A stretch of 64,000 bases of DNA from CAZHVS01 sp964536015 (GTDB lineage Bacteria > Bacteroidota > Ignavibacteria > Ignavibacteriales > Ignavibacteriaceae), in assembly GCA_964536015.1 (NCBI GenBank), contig CAZHVS010000003.1, positions 124,001-188,000 on the forward strand. The letters run 5' to 3'. The notes beneath the pieces are model-generated. The model was not told where the DNA came from. It did no database searches and worked only from the letters and a program-made list of their open reading frames with translations. The position numbers and the translations under genes were made by a program. This document shows positions 63,898 through 64,000 of the stretch, one piece after another. Positions within the stretch are counted from its first letter, which is position 1; each line of letters begins with the position of its first letter.

Positions 63898-64000
63898 TTA
63901 TTTACCCTCTTCCTGTTTGTTTTTTAGGAATTGTTTTAATGGAATATCGAGTTTGTCAACTATTGCCATAACAACTGCATCCACAGGTTTATTTTTCGTA
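63898..64000 (-). CDS. EutN/CcmL-family protein, 3' end only (runs off the window)
   Basis: The last 33 codons of a gene whose 5' part lies beyond the right edge. The segment KPVDAVVMAIVDKLDIPLKQ aligns with the C-terminal VDASIVGIVDTINLD strand of the neighbouring EutN protein, followed by a short Lys/Glu tail (FLKNKQEEGK). It is a second vertex-protein paralogue in tandem. Confidence 0.75.
   Translation of the reverse strand, partial: TKNKPVDAVVMAIVDKLDIPLKQFLKNKQEEGK

Noticed and set aside
1..64000. CRISPR arrays, insertion sequences, prophage or rRNA genes
   Set aside because: Reading through, I saw no spaced direct repeats, transposase or integrase motifs, or rRNA sequence.

Overview
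The window is strongly AT-rich, gene-dense chromosomal DNA of a Gram-negative bacterium. The gene set points to the Bacteroidota/Chlorobi lineage, and my best guess is Ignavibacteria. The support is: a PorQ-like type IX secretion protein, a PorV/FadL-like barrel, a short primary sigma factor without region 1.1, many exported lipoproteins, a SusC-style TonB receptor with a carboxypeptidase-regulatory domain, menaquinone genes (menF-menD) and bacterial microcompartment vertex proteins. The genus is inference. I see no insertion sequence, prophage, CRISPR array or rRNA. There is one tRNA, Pro(CGG).

Layout. 0-5 kb: an exported barrel-like protein, an enoyl-CoA hydratase and a degenerate polysaccharide-deacetylase-like protein, converging on an M16 peptidase pair with one active and one inactive subunit. 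5-18 kb, mostly minus strand: TonB receptor; amylase-gatB-lepB operon; FKBP lipoprotein; then proline dehydrogenase-tsaD-chorismate mutase-mltG-Ig-like lipoprotein. 18-30 kb, plus strand: an FN3 lipoprotein behind a likely sigma-54 promoter, a DUF4783-like protein, a giant NtrY-like kinase, an AddA-like helicase-nuclease, an amidase lipoprotein and an SpmA-SpmB fusion. 30-39 kb: OmpA protein, tRNA-Pro, peroxiredoxin, PorQ, TPR protein, glycyl-tRNA synthetase and a PAS kinase with an NtrC-type regulator. 39-47 kb: two aromatic/Asn-Arg-rich lipoproteins followed by a FadL-like barrel, then RsgA (with an apparent ATC start), a K+ channel and a DUF5009 acyltransferase. Two related small secreted proteins lie at 39 and 46.5 kb. 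46.8-50 kb: menD and menF.

50-57 kb is the most interesting region. A near-perfect sigma-54 promoter precedes a plus-strand cluster of seven genes: a membrane-anchored GcvH/lipoyl-like protein, a HybA-like Fe-S protein, an NrfD/HybB quinone-interacting membrane protein, a second GcvH-like protein with a Cys cluster but no lipoyl lysine, a histidine kinase whose sensor region carries c-type haem motifs, a sigma-54 activator and an archaemetzincin. This reads as a self-regulated, redox-sensing, menaquinone-linked electron-transfer complex that uses a lipoyl carrier. No catalytic large subunit is present, so its substrate is unknown.

57-64 kb, mostly minus strand: queuosine-precursor transporter, an uncharacterised Cys-rich protein, PspC and LiaF-like proteins, MATE exporter, RlpA-like and NlpC/P60 lipoproteins, the primary sigma factor, and two tandem EutN/CcmL proteins. 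The second EutN gene runs off the right edge, so a microcompartment locus probably continues there.
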